Source: an uncultured Caulobacteraceae bacterium (GTDB lineage: Bacteria > Pseudomonadota > Alphaproteobacteria > Caulobacterales > Caulobacteraceae). Taken from it: a stretch of 21,968 nucleotides of DNA. Every line of letters begins with the position of its first letter. Within the stretch, counting starts at the first letter, position 1. Under the pieces are notes generated by a model. That model had not been told where the DNA came from, searched no databases, and saw nothing but the letters and a program-made list of their open reading frames with translations. Below are positions 8,213 through 17,739 of the stretch, piece after piece. The position numbers and the translations under genes are program-made. The stretch spans positions 1-21,968 of the forward strand of contig CAMLKO010000003.1 in assembly GCA_946480495.1 (NCBI GenBank), in the 5' to 3' direction.

Positions 8213-9019
8213 CTAACGTGCCGCCATAGCCCCGAAAAGGCGTCGAATCGACTGAAAATGCTTCTGCGGCGGCCGCGCGGCGCCGACTGTCGGCGGAAGA
8301 CTTGAGGGGGCGGCGTCCTCCAGGATCGCCCGCGGCCGGGTCAGGACCATGTCGAGAGCGGCCTGCTCGCCCAGCCGTTCGGCGACGAGGTCGCGCGCGG
8401 CGGACATCTGCGGCGAACGCTTGCGTACATTGTGAGCGTCGCTGGCGATGATGTGCACGAGGCCCTCATCCAGCATCCGCTCGGACCAGTACTTCGGACG
8501 CTCGCCGAAACGGCCGATGATCGAGCCGGCGGTCAGCTGCATCCAGCAGCCGGCGTGCGCGATCCGCTTCATCACCGGATAGTGGCTCTCGATCCACGAC
8601 AGCCGCTCAGGGTGCGTCAGAACCGGCTGGTAGCCCGAGGCCATGATGTCGAAGACGGCCTGCTCGATCCCCGGGGGCGCCACGAAGTGGGGCGGTTCGA
8701 AAAGGAAGTAGCGCGAGCCGCCAAGCGTCGGGATGCGCCCCGACTTCAGCCCGGAGACGAGGTCGGGCGCCAGGTGCACGTCGGCGCCGTACGTCAGCTG
8801 CAAGGGGATGTCGTGGCGCGCCAGAAGTTGCCGCAAACGCTCCACCGCCTCGCGGATGCCCGGCCCATTATTGTCGTACATCCCAGGATAGATGTGCGGC
8901 GTGCAGGCGGTGATCTGGATTCCGTCGTCGACGGCGATGCGCGCCATGGCCAGCGCATCGGCCTCGTCGACCGCGCCGTCGTCAATTCCCGGCAGCATAT
9001 GGCAGTGCAGGTCGATCAA
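8213..9019 (-). CDS. CpsB/YwqE-type PHP-domain tyrosine phosphatase
   Basis: A metal-dependent phosphatase of the PHP superfamily that dephosphorylates BY-kinases, here most likely the Wzc-like protein two genes downstream. Visible metal-site motifs are DLHCHMLPGIDDGA at the extreme N-terminus, TACTPHIYPG, THPERLSW and IIASDAHN. I prefer the TTG start at 9019. It has ACGAGG with a 5-base spacer and gives the usual family N-terminus directly before DLHCH. In-frame alternatives are ATG 9049 and TTG 9067, which add 10 or 16 residues and lack comparable binding sites. With the preferred start it is 268 aa, near the family norm of about 255. It is the promoter-proximal gene of the minus-strand polysaccharide operon, 27 bases before the export lipoprotein gene. 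Confidence 0.92.
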   Translation of the reverse strand: MIDLHCHMLPGIDDGAVDEADALAMARIAVDDGIQITACTPHIYPGMYDNNGPGIREAVERLRQLLARHDIPLQLTYGADVHLAPDLVSGLKSGRIPTLGGSRYFLFEPPHFVAPPGIEQAVFDIMASGYQPVLTHPERLSWIESHYPVMKRIAHAGCWMQLTAGSIIGRFGERPKYWSERMLDEGLVHIIASDAHNVRKRSPQMSAARDLVAERLGEQAALDMVLTRPRAILEDAAPSSLPPTVGAARPPQKHFQSIRRLFGAMAAR

Positions 9020-9091
9020 GCGAACCTCGTCTCGATGCCGCGCCCCCATCAACGCCAGCCTAAGCAACGACGCCGTCCGACCCGAGGATGA

Positions 9092-9121
9092 TGACTAGTC
9101 CGCGCAACAAGGGGGGGTCAA
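9092..9121 (-). promoter_or_regulatory. candidate promoter of the exopolysaccharide operon
   Basis: On the minus strand TTGACC (9121-9116) is followed after 18 bases by TAGTCA (9097-9092). This places a start of transcription near 9085, just ahead of the phosphatase gene. The -35 match is good; the -10 is only moderate. It is the best candidate in the 255-300 bp divergent gap shared with the WecA-like gene. Confidence 0.35.
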
Positions 9122-9323
9122 GCGCGGTCGTGACGAATATCTCAAAAGAAACGCTACCTTATCCGATTTCGCCGTGAACCTTTCATAAATAACAGCCCCG
9201 CCGCCCCTGCCGCAAAGCCTGTCGGCCACGCGCCCTTGGCAAGGCCGGTTCTAGAAGACTATTGATGCCCGCTTGGCGCCATACGCTCTGCCGCGCCGCG
9301 CAGGGACTCTAGGGGGGTCTGAG

Positions 9324-10424
9324 ATGGTCTGGACGGCTATCCCCGGGTTTTTTGCGGCGTTCGGCCTGACGACCCTCTTTGTCTATCTCCTCAACCCGCT
9401 CGCCCGCCGGTTCCGGTTGCTCGACTATCCCGGGGGCCGCAAGGACCACGCCCATCCCACCCCGGTCACGGGCGGGCTGGCGATCGCGGCTGGCACCATC
9501 GTTCCGGCCCTGCTGGTCGGCGAGCCTTCGGCTTCGCTGAGGGGCCTGGCCGTGGCGGCGGTGATCTTGCTGGTCGTCGGCGTCCTCGACGATCTCCACG
9601 ACATCCGCTGGTACTACCGGCTGCTCGCGCAGATCGCGGCCGCCCTGTCGATCATCTTCATCGGCCATGTGCAGGTGGAGTCGATCGGGCCGGTCTTCGG
9701 CCTCCATCGCACGCAGCTGGGAGAGCTCTCGATCCCGTTCACGGTGCTGGCCACCATGGGGCTGATAAACGCGCTCAACATGTGCGACGGCATCGACGGG
9801 CTGGCAGGCGCCATGGCCTTCTTCGCGCTGATCATGCTGATCGCGGCCGCCGCCTACGCCGGCAATATCGGGCTGACGCATGGCCTGTGCGTCGTGGCCG
9901 GCGCGGTCATGGCCTTCCTGTCCTTCAATCTGCGATCTCCCTGGCTGCCGCGCGCGCAGATATTTCTCGGGAACTCGGGCAGCGCCTACCTCGGCCTCGT
10001 CATCGCATGGGCCGCGTTTCGCCTGACCCAGAACTGGGGCCATCCGGTAAGCCCGGTCCTTGCGCCTTTCCTGATCGCGCCGCCGGTCATCGATTGCCTG
10101 GTGCTGATGCTGCGCCGGATCATGCACCGCCGCTCGCCCTTCTCCGCCGACCGCCATCACATGCATCACCTGATGCTGAACGGCGGCCTGTCGGTGACCG
10201 GGGTCGTCATGGTGCTCTCCGCGATATCGCTGATGCTTGGGTTGGCGGCGGCCATCGCCCTGAAGGCCAACGCGCCCCAGCCGGTCTTCCTGCTGAGCTA
10301 CCTGGTGATCGGCGGCGTCTATTTCGCCTGGAGCGCCGATCCGGTCGCGGCCGCCCGATCGGTGCGCCGGCTTGTCGGCCGCAGGGCGACCCCCCCGACG
10401 CAGCCCGAAAGGATCGAGCCGTAG
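9324..10424 (+). CDS. WecA/MraY-family undecaprenyl-phosphate sugar-1-phosphate transferase
   Basis: A 366-aa inner-membrane enzyme with about ten membrane segments that moves a sugar-1-phosphate from a UDP-sugar onto undecaprenyl phosphate, the first step of a lipid-linked glycan. Family motifs are present: D89-D90-L-H-D93, NALNMCDGIDGLAG with D155 and D158, and the C-terminal SADRHHMHH sugar-nucleotide motif. The motif normally written GDxGS reads LGNSGSAYLG, with Asn217 where Asp binds the metal in MraY structures. The start is ATG 9324, which has GGGGGG six bases upstream and begins MVWTAIPGFFAAFG. An ATG-free upstream extension to 9273 is less likely. A loose -35-like TTGGCA lies at 9236-9241 without a good -10. 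Divergence from the polysaccharide operon suggests it primes that glycan. Orthology to WecA itself is not claimed. Confidence 0.9.
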   Translation: MVWTAIPGFFAAFGLTTLFVYLLNPLARRFRLLDYPGGRKDHAHPTPVTGGLAIAAGTIVPALLVGEPSASLRGLAVAAVILLVVGVLDDLHDIRWYYRLLAQIAAALSIIFIGHVQVESIGPVFGLHRTQLGELSIPFTVLATMGLINALNMCDGIDGLAGAMAFFALIMLIAAAAYAGNIGLTHGLCVVAGAVMAFLSFNLRSPWLPRAQIFLGNSGSAYLGLVIAWAAFRLTQNWGHPVSPVLAPFLIAPPVIDCLVLMLRRIMHRRSPFSADRHHMHHLMLNGGLSVTGVVMVLSAISLMLGLAAAIALKANAPQPVFLLSYLVIGGVYFAWSADPVAAARSVRRLVGRRATPPTQPERIEP

Positions 10425-10437
10425 GCCCCATAAGGAA

Positions 10438-10463
10438 AGAGCCCGGCCTTTCGGCCGGGCTCT
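10438..10463. terminator. bidirectional hairpin terminator
   Basis: A perfect 11-bp stem (AGAGCCCGGCC with GGCCGGGCTCT) closed by a 4-base loop lies between two convergent genes. On the minus strand the loop is GAAA and the stem runs into TTTCCTTA, so it should best terminate ompA. On the plus strand the T-tract is poor, but the stem is strong enough to slow transcription from the WecA-like gene. Confidence 0.8.
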
Positions 10464-10488
10464 CCCAACTTAAGCGAGGACCGTCCGA

Positions 10489-11583
10489 TCAGAAGTTGAT
10501 CGAGATGGTCGCGCGGCGGTTCAGGGGTTCCTTCACGCCGTCGCCCGTCTGGACGGCGGGTTCGGACTCGCCCTTCCAGTCGACCGAGAGAGCGGTCTGG
10601 TTGACGCCCAGGCCCACCAGCGCATCGGCGACCGCTTTGGCGCGGCGTTCCGACAGGCGGATGTTGTAGGCGGCCGAACCGGAGGTGTCGGCGTGGCCGA
10701 CGACCACGACGCGGGTCGCGTTGCCGGCGCTCGCATACTGAGCCGCTTGCTGCACCACCGTCTGGGCTTCCGGCGTCAGCACGTACTGATCGAACGGGAA
10801 GTAGACGATGAAGTCGCGCGCTTCGTACGCCGGCGGAGGCGGCGGAGGAGGCGGCGGCGGGGGTGGCGGAGGCGGCGGAGGCGGCGGGGGAGGCGGCGGC
10901 GGAGGCGGAGGCGGCGGAGGCGGCGGCGCAAACGAGTAGCGCAGGCCGAAGGTCGCCGACTGGTCCGTGTAGCCGAATTCCGAGATGTCGCCGATCGAGT
11001 TCGAGTCGATGATCTGGTTGTCGTACTTGAAGTCGCTCGTCTCGAAGTAGCGGTAGGTCAGGTCCGCCGTCAGACGGTCCGACACGTGGAAGGCCAGGCC
11101 GGCGATTGCCTGCCAGGCGAAGGCGGTGTCGGTGTCGTCGACGAAGATCGTCTCCGGCGGGACCGGCGGGTTGGCGTCCGCGTTGACGGCGCGAAGCTTG
11201 CCCCGCGCCGCACCCACGCCCACGCCCAGGAAGGGGTTGATGCTGGAGTCCGGCAGGAAGTCATAGATGACGTTGGCCATCAGGCTGATGACCTGGAAGC
11301 TGCCCCTCAGGTCGTCGTCGGAGAGGTCGCCAGGGCGGCCGCCCAGTTCGGCTTCGGCGCGCACGTTGGGAGAGAACTGATAGCCGAGACGGCCGAAGCC
11401 CGCCCAGTCACCCTCGTGCGAGATGGTGGCGGTGCCGCCCATCGTCGTGGTGGCGTCGGAGTCTTTTGGCCAGTGGTAGCCAAGGTCGAAGGCCCCGTAC
11501 CAGCCGATATTCTGCGCGTGCGCGGCCGGCGCCAGCGCCAGAACGCCGAGCACGCTGCCCAGCATCAATGCTCTTTTTCTCAC
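10489..11583 (-). CDS. OmpA-family outer-membrane protein with polyproline linker
   Basis: A 364-aa protein. A signal peptide (MRKRALMLGSVLGVLALAPAAHA, cut before QNIGW) leads to an eight-strand beta-barrel at residues ~24-215, with alternating aromatic strands ending LRYSF. A run of 32 prolines follows, then a C-terminal OmpA domain that binds peptidoglycan (DFIVYFPFDQYVLTPEA, then GHADTSGSAAYNIRLSERRA). It tethers the outer membrane to the cell wall. I chose GTG 11583 because AGGGG lies six bases upstream and it gives a textbook signal peptide. An ATG at 11601 would add six residues and has no binding site. It is transcribed toward the strong hairpin at 10438-10463. OmpA proteins with proline-rich linkers are known in Caulobacter, but the length of an uninterrupted run here stands out. 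Confidence 0.93.
   Translation of the reverse strand: MRKRALMLGSVLGVLALAPAAHAQNIGWYGAFDLGYHWPKDSDATTTMGGTATISHEGDWAGFGRLGYQFSPNVRAEAELGGRPGDLSDDDLRGSFQVISLMANVIYDFLPDSSINPFLGVGVGAARGKLRAVNADANPPVPPETIFVDDTDTAFAWQAIAGLAFHVSDRLTADLTYRYFETSDFKYDNQIIDSNSIGDISEFGYTDQSATFGLRYSFAPPPPPPPPPPPPPPPPPPPPPPPPPPPPPPPPAYEARDFIVYFPFDQYVLTPEAQTVVQQAAQYASAGNATRVVVVGHADTSGSAAYNIRLSERRAKAVADALVGLGVNQTALSVDWKGESEPAVQTGDGVKEPLNRRATISINF
10831..10926 (-). repeat. tract encoding 32 consecutive prolines in the OmpA linker
   Basis: The 32 codons are all CCN, mostly CCG with interspersed CCT, CCC and CCA. The DNA is therefore a purine-rich (G/A) strand with near-trinucleotide repetition, prone to slippage. Mixed codons suggest the proline run is selected at protein level, since a fresh slippage expansion would use a single codon. 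Confidence 0.95.
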
Positions 11584-11877
11584 CTTGAGCCCCTCACTCA
11601 TTGTGCCGTCGCGCCAATCGCTCGGCATAGCTAAAGCCAACCGGGAACCGCGCCTAAACGCGGACAAGCTTTCTGAAGCACCCCTCTAGGTCGCCAGAAC
11701 GCCTCCCTACTGGTGGCCGACCCAGCAAGCGCCCGAACTACAAAAAGGTTCCAGCTGGCCGACCAAATTTTTCCAACGCGGAAAACCGCGCGGCGGCAGA
11801 TTACTCGCGTTCATTTGAGTTTTCTAGGCCGCATGTTGTCGCTTCGCCTGTTTTTAAGGCGAATGGTTGCGGCTCTT
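11584..11877. other. 294-bp intergenic region upstream of ompA
   Basis: No gene is recognisable here. It should hold the ompA promoter and leader on the minus strand, but no clear -35/-10 pair is visible; GCTATG at 11633-11628 is the nearest -10-like block. It is more A/T-rich than its surroundings. It contains a 9-bp direct repeat TGGCCGACC (11714-11722 and 11756-11764, 42 bp apart), a small palindrome CGCGG-AAAA-CCGCG (11777-11790), and a larger nested hairpin listed separately. Confidence 0.6.

Positions 11878-11879
<2 letters not shown>
11828..11879. terminator. nested hairpin after nadE, possible weak terminator
   Basis: Outer arms GCCGCA (11828-11833) and TGCGGC (11868-11873) enclose inner arms TTCGCC (11843-11848) and GGCGAA (11858-11863). 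On the plus strand it is followed by TCTTTT, as in an intrinsic terminator, although no plus-strand gene ends here. On the minus strand it begins five bases after the nadE stop but has no T-tract, so termination of nadE by it is only a guess. Confidence 0.35.
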
Positions 11880-13929
<2,050 letters not shown>

Positions 13930-13941
13930 GGGCTCAGCCTG

Positions 13942-13994
13942 GCCTTGCCTATCGGGAGGTCCGATTAGCAGCCGCCGTTACGCCAAGGCAAGGC
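13942..13994. repeat. inverted repeat in the mipZ-nadE gap
   Basis: GCCTTGCC (13942-13949) and GGCAAGGC (13987-13994) are perfect 8-bp inverted arms. They enclose a smaller hairpin ATCGG-GAGGT-CCGAT (13951-13965). The structure fills almost the whole 68-bp gap between two same-strand genes and ends about a dozen bases before the nadE start codon. It could be an attenuator, a processing site or a REP-like element; the sequence does not decide. Confidence 0.5.
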
Positions 13995-13997
13995 TGC

Positions 13998-14930
13998 TCA
14001 CCGCGGCCACAGCCCCGCCGGCGGCCGGAAAGGCTGGGCGGCGAAGGCCAGTTCGTCGAGCTTCAGGGCGCTCAGCAGGGCGTCCATCTCCTGCTTCACG
14101 GCCTGGCGCGGCGCGGTGACCCGGACCGGCCGCACGCCGGAGGCGAGGTCGGCCACCGTCAGGCCGAAGGGGAAGAGCTCCCGGTAGATCACCCGCTCGC
14201 TGAGCGGCGGGCCGATGCGAAAGCCGATCTGCCGCGACAGGGCCTCCACGCCCCGCAGCAGCCGCTCGCGGTTGCGGGCCTCGGTGGGCGCAAGGCGGTT
14301 GGGCATGACCACCCAGTCCAGCGCGCGGCCGTAGCCGAGCCGCGTGCGCCGCGCGTCGTGGATGATCCGCGAGTAGTGACTCGGCCGCACGAGATCGAGC
14401 GTGAGGGGGTCGACCACGCCCAGCACGTCGAAGTCCACGAAGCTGTCGTTCATCGGCGTGACCACCACGTCGGCCTGGAGGTGGGCGGCGCGGGAGACGG
14501 GCGTGTCCCCGCCCGGCGTGTCGATGACCACGATCTCGGCGAAGCGCATGGCCAGCGTGATCGCCTGCTCGAACAGGTCCACGATGCTGGCCGGATCCGA
14601 GCGGGACAGCTCGTCGGTGTTGTCGGCCAGCTTGAACTCCTGCGGCGTGGGCGCGGCCACACCCGCGCTTTCGAGCCAGCGCCGCCGGTTGGCCATGAAG
14701 CGGCCCAGGCTCGACTGGCGCAGGTCCAGGTCGATGACCGCCACCCGGGCGCCCTGGTAGCCCATGGCGATGGCGACCAGCGACGCCACCGTCGTCTTGC
14801 CGGCGCCGCCCTTCTCGTTGCCGACGACGATCACCTTGGGGGCGGACATCGGCCGCCGCTGGGGGCTCGGGCGGGCGGGCCCCGCCGGCCCCATTCTCTC
14901 CCGGTCGAAAGACCACCAGCGACTGTTCAT
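13998..14930 (-). CDS. mipZ: MipZ-family ParA/MinD-type division-positioning ATPase
   Basis: A 310-aa P-loop ATPase. Caulobacter MipZ binds ParB near the origin, forms a bipolar gradient and blocks FtsZ assembly away from midcell. Visible here are the deviant Walker A VVGNEKGGAGKTT (K40, K45), VAVIDLDLRQ, and the MipZ-like blocks VIDTPGGDT, VVTPMNDSFVDFDVLG, DWVVMPNRLAPTEARNRERL and GFRIGPPLSERVIYRELFPFGLTVADL. These are far closer to MipZ than to ParA or MinD. Start ATG 14930 has GAGG with a six-base spacer and gives a 27-residue extension rich in Arg, Pro and Trp before the core MSAPKVIVVG. ATG 14849 would give a canonical 283-aa form without a good binding site. It may be MipZ itself or a paralogue; the rest of the genome would decide. 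A -35-like TTGACA (14983-14978) has no good -10 partner. Confidence 0.85.
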   Translation of the reverse strand: MNSRWWSFDRERMGPAGPARPSPQRRPMSAPKVIVVGNEKGGAGKTTVASLVAIAMGYQGARVAVIDLDLRQSSLGRFMANRRRWLESAGVAAPTPQEFKLADNTDELSRSDPASIVDLFEQAITLAMRFAEIVVIDTPGGDTPVSRAAHLQADVVVTPMNDSFVDFDVLGVVDPLTLDLVRPSHYSRIIHDARRTRLGYGRALDWVVMPNRLAPTEARNRERLLRGVEALSRQIGFRIGPPLSERVIYRELFPFGLTVADLASGVRPVRVTAPRQAVKQEMDALLSALKLDELAFAAQPFRPPAGLWPR

Positions 14931-15153
14931 TCCCACCCTCTGTCCGCAGCCGCGACGCTTCTCCAGCGAAGGCCCGCTGTCAACCGAGCCGCCGAAGCGC
15001 GGCCATTCGCCCTATTTCGCCTCTCGCGAACCCAAAATTGACCACGCGCGGGCCATAAGGCGCGTAGGATGGCAGAATGTCGGCCCTGCTTGCCCAGGGA
15101 AGGGTTCCTCGCCACCTGCAGAAGCCCTTGAGTAATCTGGAGGTTTCCCCGTT

Positions 15154-17739
15154 ATGGCGGACACCTATTTGAACATGAACCAGCGGGGCGGCACGGGCCC
15201 CAACGGCCTCCCGTCCCTGACCATCGACGAGGCCGCCCAGCAGCTTACCCGCAGCGCAAGCAGCTGGGGCAGCTACTGGGGCCAGTCGGTCAGCGTCAGC
15301 TACGCCTATCGCTCTTCCGCGCCCGGGACCATGCCGGAGGACACGGCGGGCTTTTCGCGGTTCACCACGGCCCAGATCCACGCGACGGAGCTTGCGCTGC
15401 AGGCCTGGTCGGACGTGGCCAACATCACCTTCGTGCGCACGGGCAGCGGCGACAGCGGCAGCGGCGCCTACTCCAACAGCGCCACGATCCTGTTCGGCAA
15501 CTACTCGTCGGGGATGGATGGGGCGGCGGCCTTCACCTATTACCCGGGCTCGGCGGCCTATTCGTCGTTCGACGGCGACGTCTGGGTGAACAGCTCGCTC
15601 AGCTACAACGCCAACCCCACCCTGTACGGCTACGGCCAGCTGGTGCTGGTGCATGAGATCGGCCACTCGCTCGGTCTCGACCACCCGGGCGACTACAACG
15701 CCGGCCCGAACGTCACCATCACCTACGACAACGACGCCCAGTACTTCGAAGATTCGATGCAGTACACGGTGATGAGCTACTTCCTGGAGAGCCACACCGG
15801 CGGCGACTTCGGGGTCTATTATCCCGCCACCATCATGCTCGACGACATCGCCGCGGCGCAGCGGCTGTACGGCGCGAACATGTCGACGCGGACCGGGGAC
15901 ACCGTCTACGGCTTCCACTCGAACACCGACCGGCCGTGGTTCACGGCCACCACTTCCTCCAACCCGCTGATCTTCGCGGCATGGGACGCGGGCGGCGCCG
16001 ACACCTTCGACTTCTCGGGCTACGCCTCGAACCAGAAGATCGACCTCGGCCAGGGCAACTTCTCCAACGTCGGCGGTCTGATCGGCAACGTCGCCATCGC
16101 CAAGGGCGTGACCATCGAGAACGCCATCGGCGGCTCGGGCGCGGACACCATCATCGGCAACAGCGTCGCCAACCACCTGCAGGGCGACGGCGGCGCCGAC
16201 ACCCTCACCGGCGGCGCGGGCGCGGACGTCTTCGTCGTCACGACGGGCGGCGGGGCCGACGTGATCACCGACTTCACGGTCGGGACCGACAAGATCGACG
16301 CCACCGCCTACGGCGCCTACCAGAGCATCGTCCAGTCGGGCTCGGACACCATCGTCACCTTCGCTGCCGGCGTCACCGAGACGCTGCGCAACGTCACCGC
16401 CTCGACGGTGACCGCCGACAGCTTCGTCGGCGTCAGCGCCGCGCCTCCGCCGCCTCCGACCGGCCAGACCATCTACGGCACCGCGGGCGCGGACTCCCTG
16501 CTGGGCGGCGCCGGCGACGACACCCTTTACGGCTACGACGGCAAGGACAAGCTCGACGGCAAGGCCGGGGCCGACGCGCTGTACGGCGGCCTGGGCAACG
16601 ACGTCTATGTCGTCGACAACGCCGGCGACACCGTCCACGAGAGCGCCGGCCAGGGAGGCGATGCGGTGCTGAGCTCCATCAGCTTCGTCCTGCCGGCCAA
16701 CGTGGAGACCCTCACCCTCACCGGGACCGACGTCGTCGACGCGACCGGCAACGGCCTGGCCAACACCCTCACCGGCAACGGCGCGGCCAATGTGCTGACC
16801 GGCGCGGCTGGCGCCGACCGGCTGGACGGCGGCGGCGGAGCCGACACTCTTCGCGGCGGGGCCGACAATGACACCTACACCGTCGACAACATCGGCGACG
16901 TGGTGGTCGAGAACCTGAGCGAAGGAACGAAGGACATCGTCCTCAGCACCGTCAGCTTCACGCTGTCGGACAACGTCGAGCGGCTCACGCTGAAGGGGAC
17001 CGACGCCGTCGACGGGACCGGCAACGCACTGAATAACGTCCTGCTCGGCAACGCCGCCGCCAATACCCTGACCGGGGGCGCGGGGGCCGACACCCTCAAC
17101 GGCGCCGCCGGGGCCGACACCCTGGTCGGCGGGACCGGCAACGATTCCTACATCGTCGACAACTTCGGCGACGTGGTGATCGAAAACCTCAACGAGGGCA
17201 CGGACACGGTCACCAGCACGGTCAGCTTCACCCTCGGCGCCAACATCGAGAACCTGACGCTTTCCGGCGCGGCCGACATCGACGCCACGGGCAACGACCT
17301 GAAGAACATCCTTCGGGGCAACAGCGGCGACAACGTCCTGAGCGGCGGCGGCGGCGTCGACAAGCTCTACGGCGGCGGCGGCGACGACACCCTGTACGGC
17401 GGCGCGGTCTATGACGTGATGAGCGGCGGGACCGGGGCCGACACCTTCGTCTACCAGGCCCTGTCGGATTCCCCGACCACCTACTCGGACCGGATCACCG
17501 ACTTCGACCCGCTGGTGGACAAGGTCGACCTGTCGCAGCTCGACGCCAACACGGCGCTGGCGGGCGACCAGGCCTTCGCCTTCGTCAGCGCGTTCGACCA
17601 TCACGCGGGGCAGGCTGTGCTGGTTTACGACGGGTCCTCGACCACGACGCTGACGCTGGACGTGAACGGCGACGCGGTGGCCGACTTCCGGCTGCTGCTG
17701 ACCGGCCACATCACCGACACCGGCGGCTTCATCCTCTAG
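15154..17739 (+). CDS. serralysin-type (M10B) RTX metalloprotease
   Basis: An 861-aa secreted zinc protease. The catalytic site is H167-E168-I-G-H171-S-L-G-L-D-H177, with Met-turn TVM207SY that supplies the serralysin tyrosine ligand (Tyr209). The catalytic domain (~20-235) is followed by the M10 C-terminal region (~255-320) and several Ca2+-binding RTX blocks of GGxGxDxL type (~335-360, 485-520, then three long repeats to ~770). It has no classical N-terminal signal and ends in a hydrophobic tail GGFIL, as expected for type I secretion; no transporter genes are in the window. Start ATG 15154 follows GGAGG at 10 bases, giving [13 protein letters not shown]. It is divergent from mipZ and overlaps the maeB stop at CTAG. 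The Caulobacter S-layer-associated protease Sap belongs to the same family, so a surface-protein role is possible. Confidence 0.95.
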   Translation: MADTYLNMNQRGGTGPNGLPSLTIDEAAQQLTRSASSWGSYWGQSVSVSYAYRSSAPGTMPEDTAGFSRFTTAQIHATELALQAWSDVANITFVRTGSGDSGSGAYSNSATILFGNYSSGMDGAAAFTYYPGSAAYSSFDGDVWVNSSLSYNANPTLYGYGQLVLVHEIGHSLGLDHPGDYNAGPNVTITYDNDAQYFEDSMQYTVMSYFLESHTGGDFGVYYPATIMLDDIAAAQRLYGANMSTRTGDTVYGFHSNTDRPWFTATTSSNPLIFAAWDAGGADTFDFSGYASNQKIDLGQGNFSNVGGLIGNVAIAKGVTIENAIGGSGADTIIGNSVANHLQGDGGADTLTGGAGADVFVVTTGGGADVITDFTVGTDKIDATAYGAYQSIVQSGSDTIVTFAAGVTETLRNVTASTVTADSFVGVSAAPPPPPTGQTIYGTAGADSLLGGAGDDTLYGYDGKDKLDGKAGADALYGGLGNDVYVVDNAGDTVHESAGQGGDAVLSSISFVLPANVETLTLTGTDVVDATGNGLANTLTGNGAANVLTGAAGADRLDGGGGADTLRGGADNDTYTVDNIGDVVVENLSEGTKDIVLSTVSFTLSDNVERLTLKGTDAVDGTGNALNNVLLGNAAANTLTGGAGADTLNGAAGADTLVGGTGNDSYIVDNFGDVVIENLNEGTDTVTSTVSFTLGANIENLTLSGAADIDATGNDLKNILRGNSGDNVLSGGGGVDKLYGGGGDDTLYGGAVYDVMSGGTGADTFVYQALSDSPTTYSDRITDFDPLVDKVDLSQLDANTALAGDQAFAFVSAFDHHAGQAVLVYDGSSTTTLTLDVNGDAVADFRLLLTGHITDTGGFIL
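16600..17403 (+). repeat. three tandem ~90-residue RTX-containing repeats
   Basis: Units start at 16600 (VYVVDNAGD), 16870 (TYTVDNIGD) and 17143 (SYIVDNFGD), so spacing is 270 then 273 bases. Each unit has a VDNxGD strand, a VSFTL-NVE-LTL segment, an ATGN-L-N-L-GN segment and a pair of RTX nonapeptides (GGAGADTL type). The third unit diverges toward its end into the terminal RTX block. Confidence 0.9.

Noticed and set aside
10693..11634. Plus-strand frame with an Arg/Gly run opposite ompA
   Set aside because: The Arg/Gly-rich block is only the complement of the proline codons. The OmpA reading has a signal peptide, barrel and peptidoglycan-binding domain.
11748..11752. GGAAC on the minus strand upstream of ompA as an EcfG (general stress) -35
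   Set aside because: A correctly spaced CGTT -10 is not found; the closest, GCTT, mismatches the motif.
15038..15043. TTGACC upstream of the serralysin as a -35 element
   Set aside because: No -10-like hexamer occurs at 16-18 bases; the nearest (TAGGAT) is 21 bases away.
16600..17403. Regularly spaced repeats suggesting a CRISPR array
   Set aside because: The period is about 270 bases, units are diverged, and the reading frame is continuous through RTX motifs, so these are protein repeats.
14980..17709. A 909-codon open frame on the minus strand opposite the serralysin
   Set aside because: Codon bias of the repeat-rich protease keeps the opposite frame open. The peptide is a monotonous Val/Gly/Ala/Asp string mirroring the RTX repeats.
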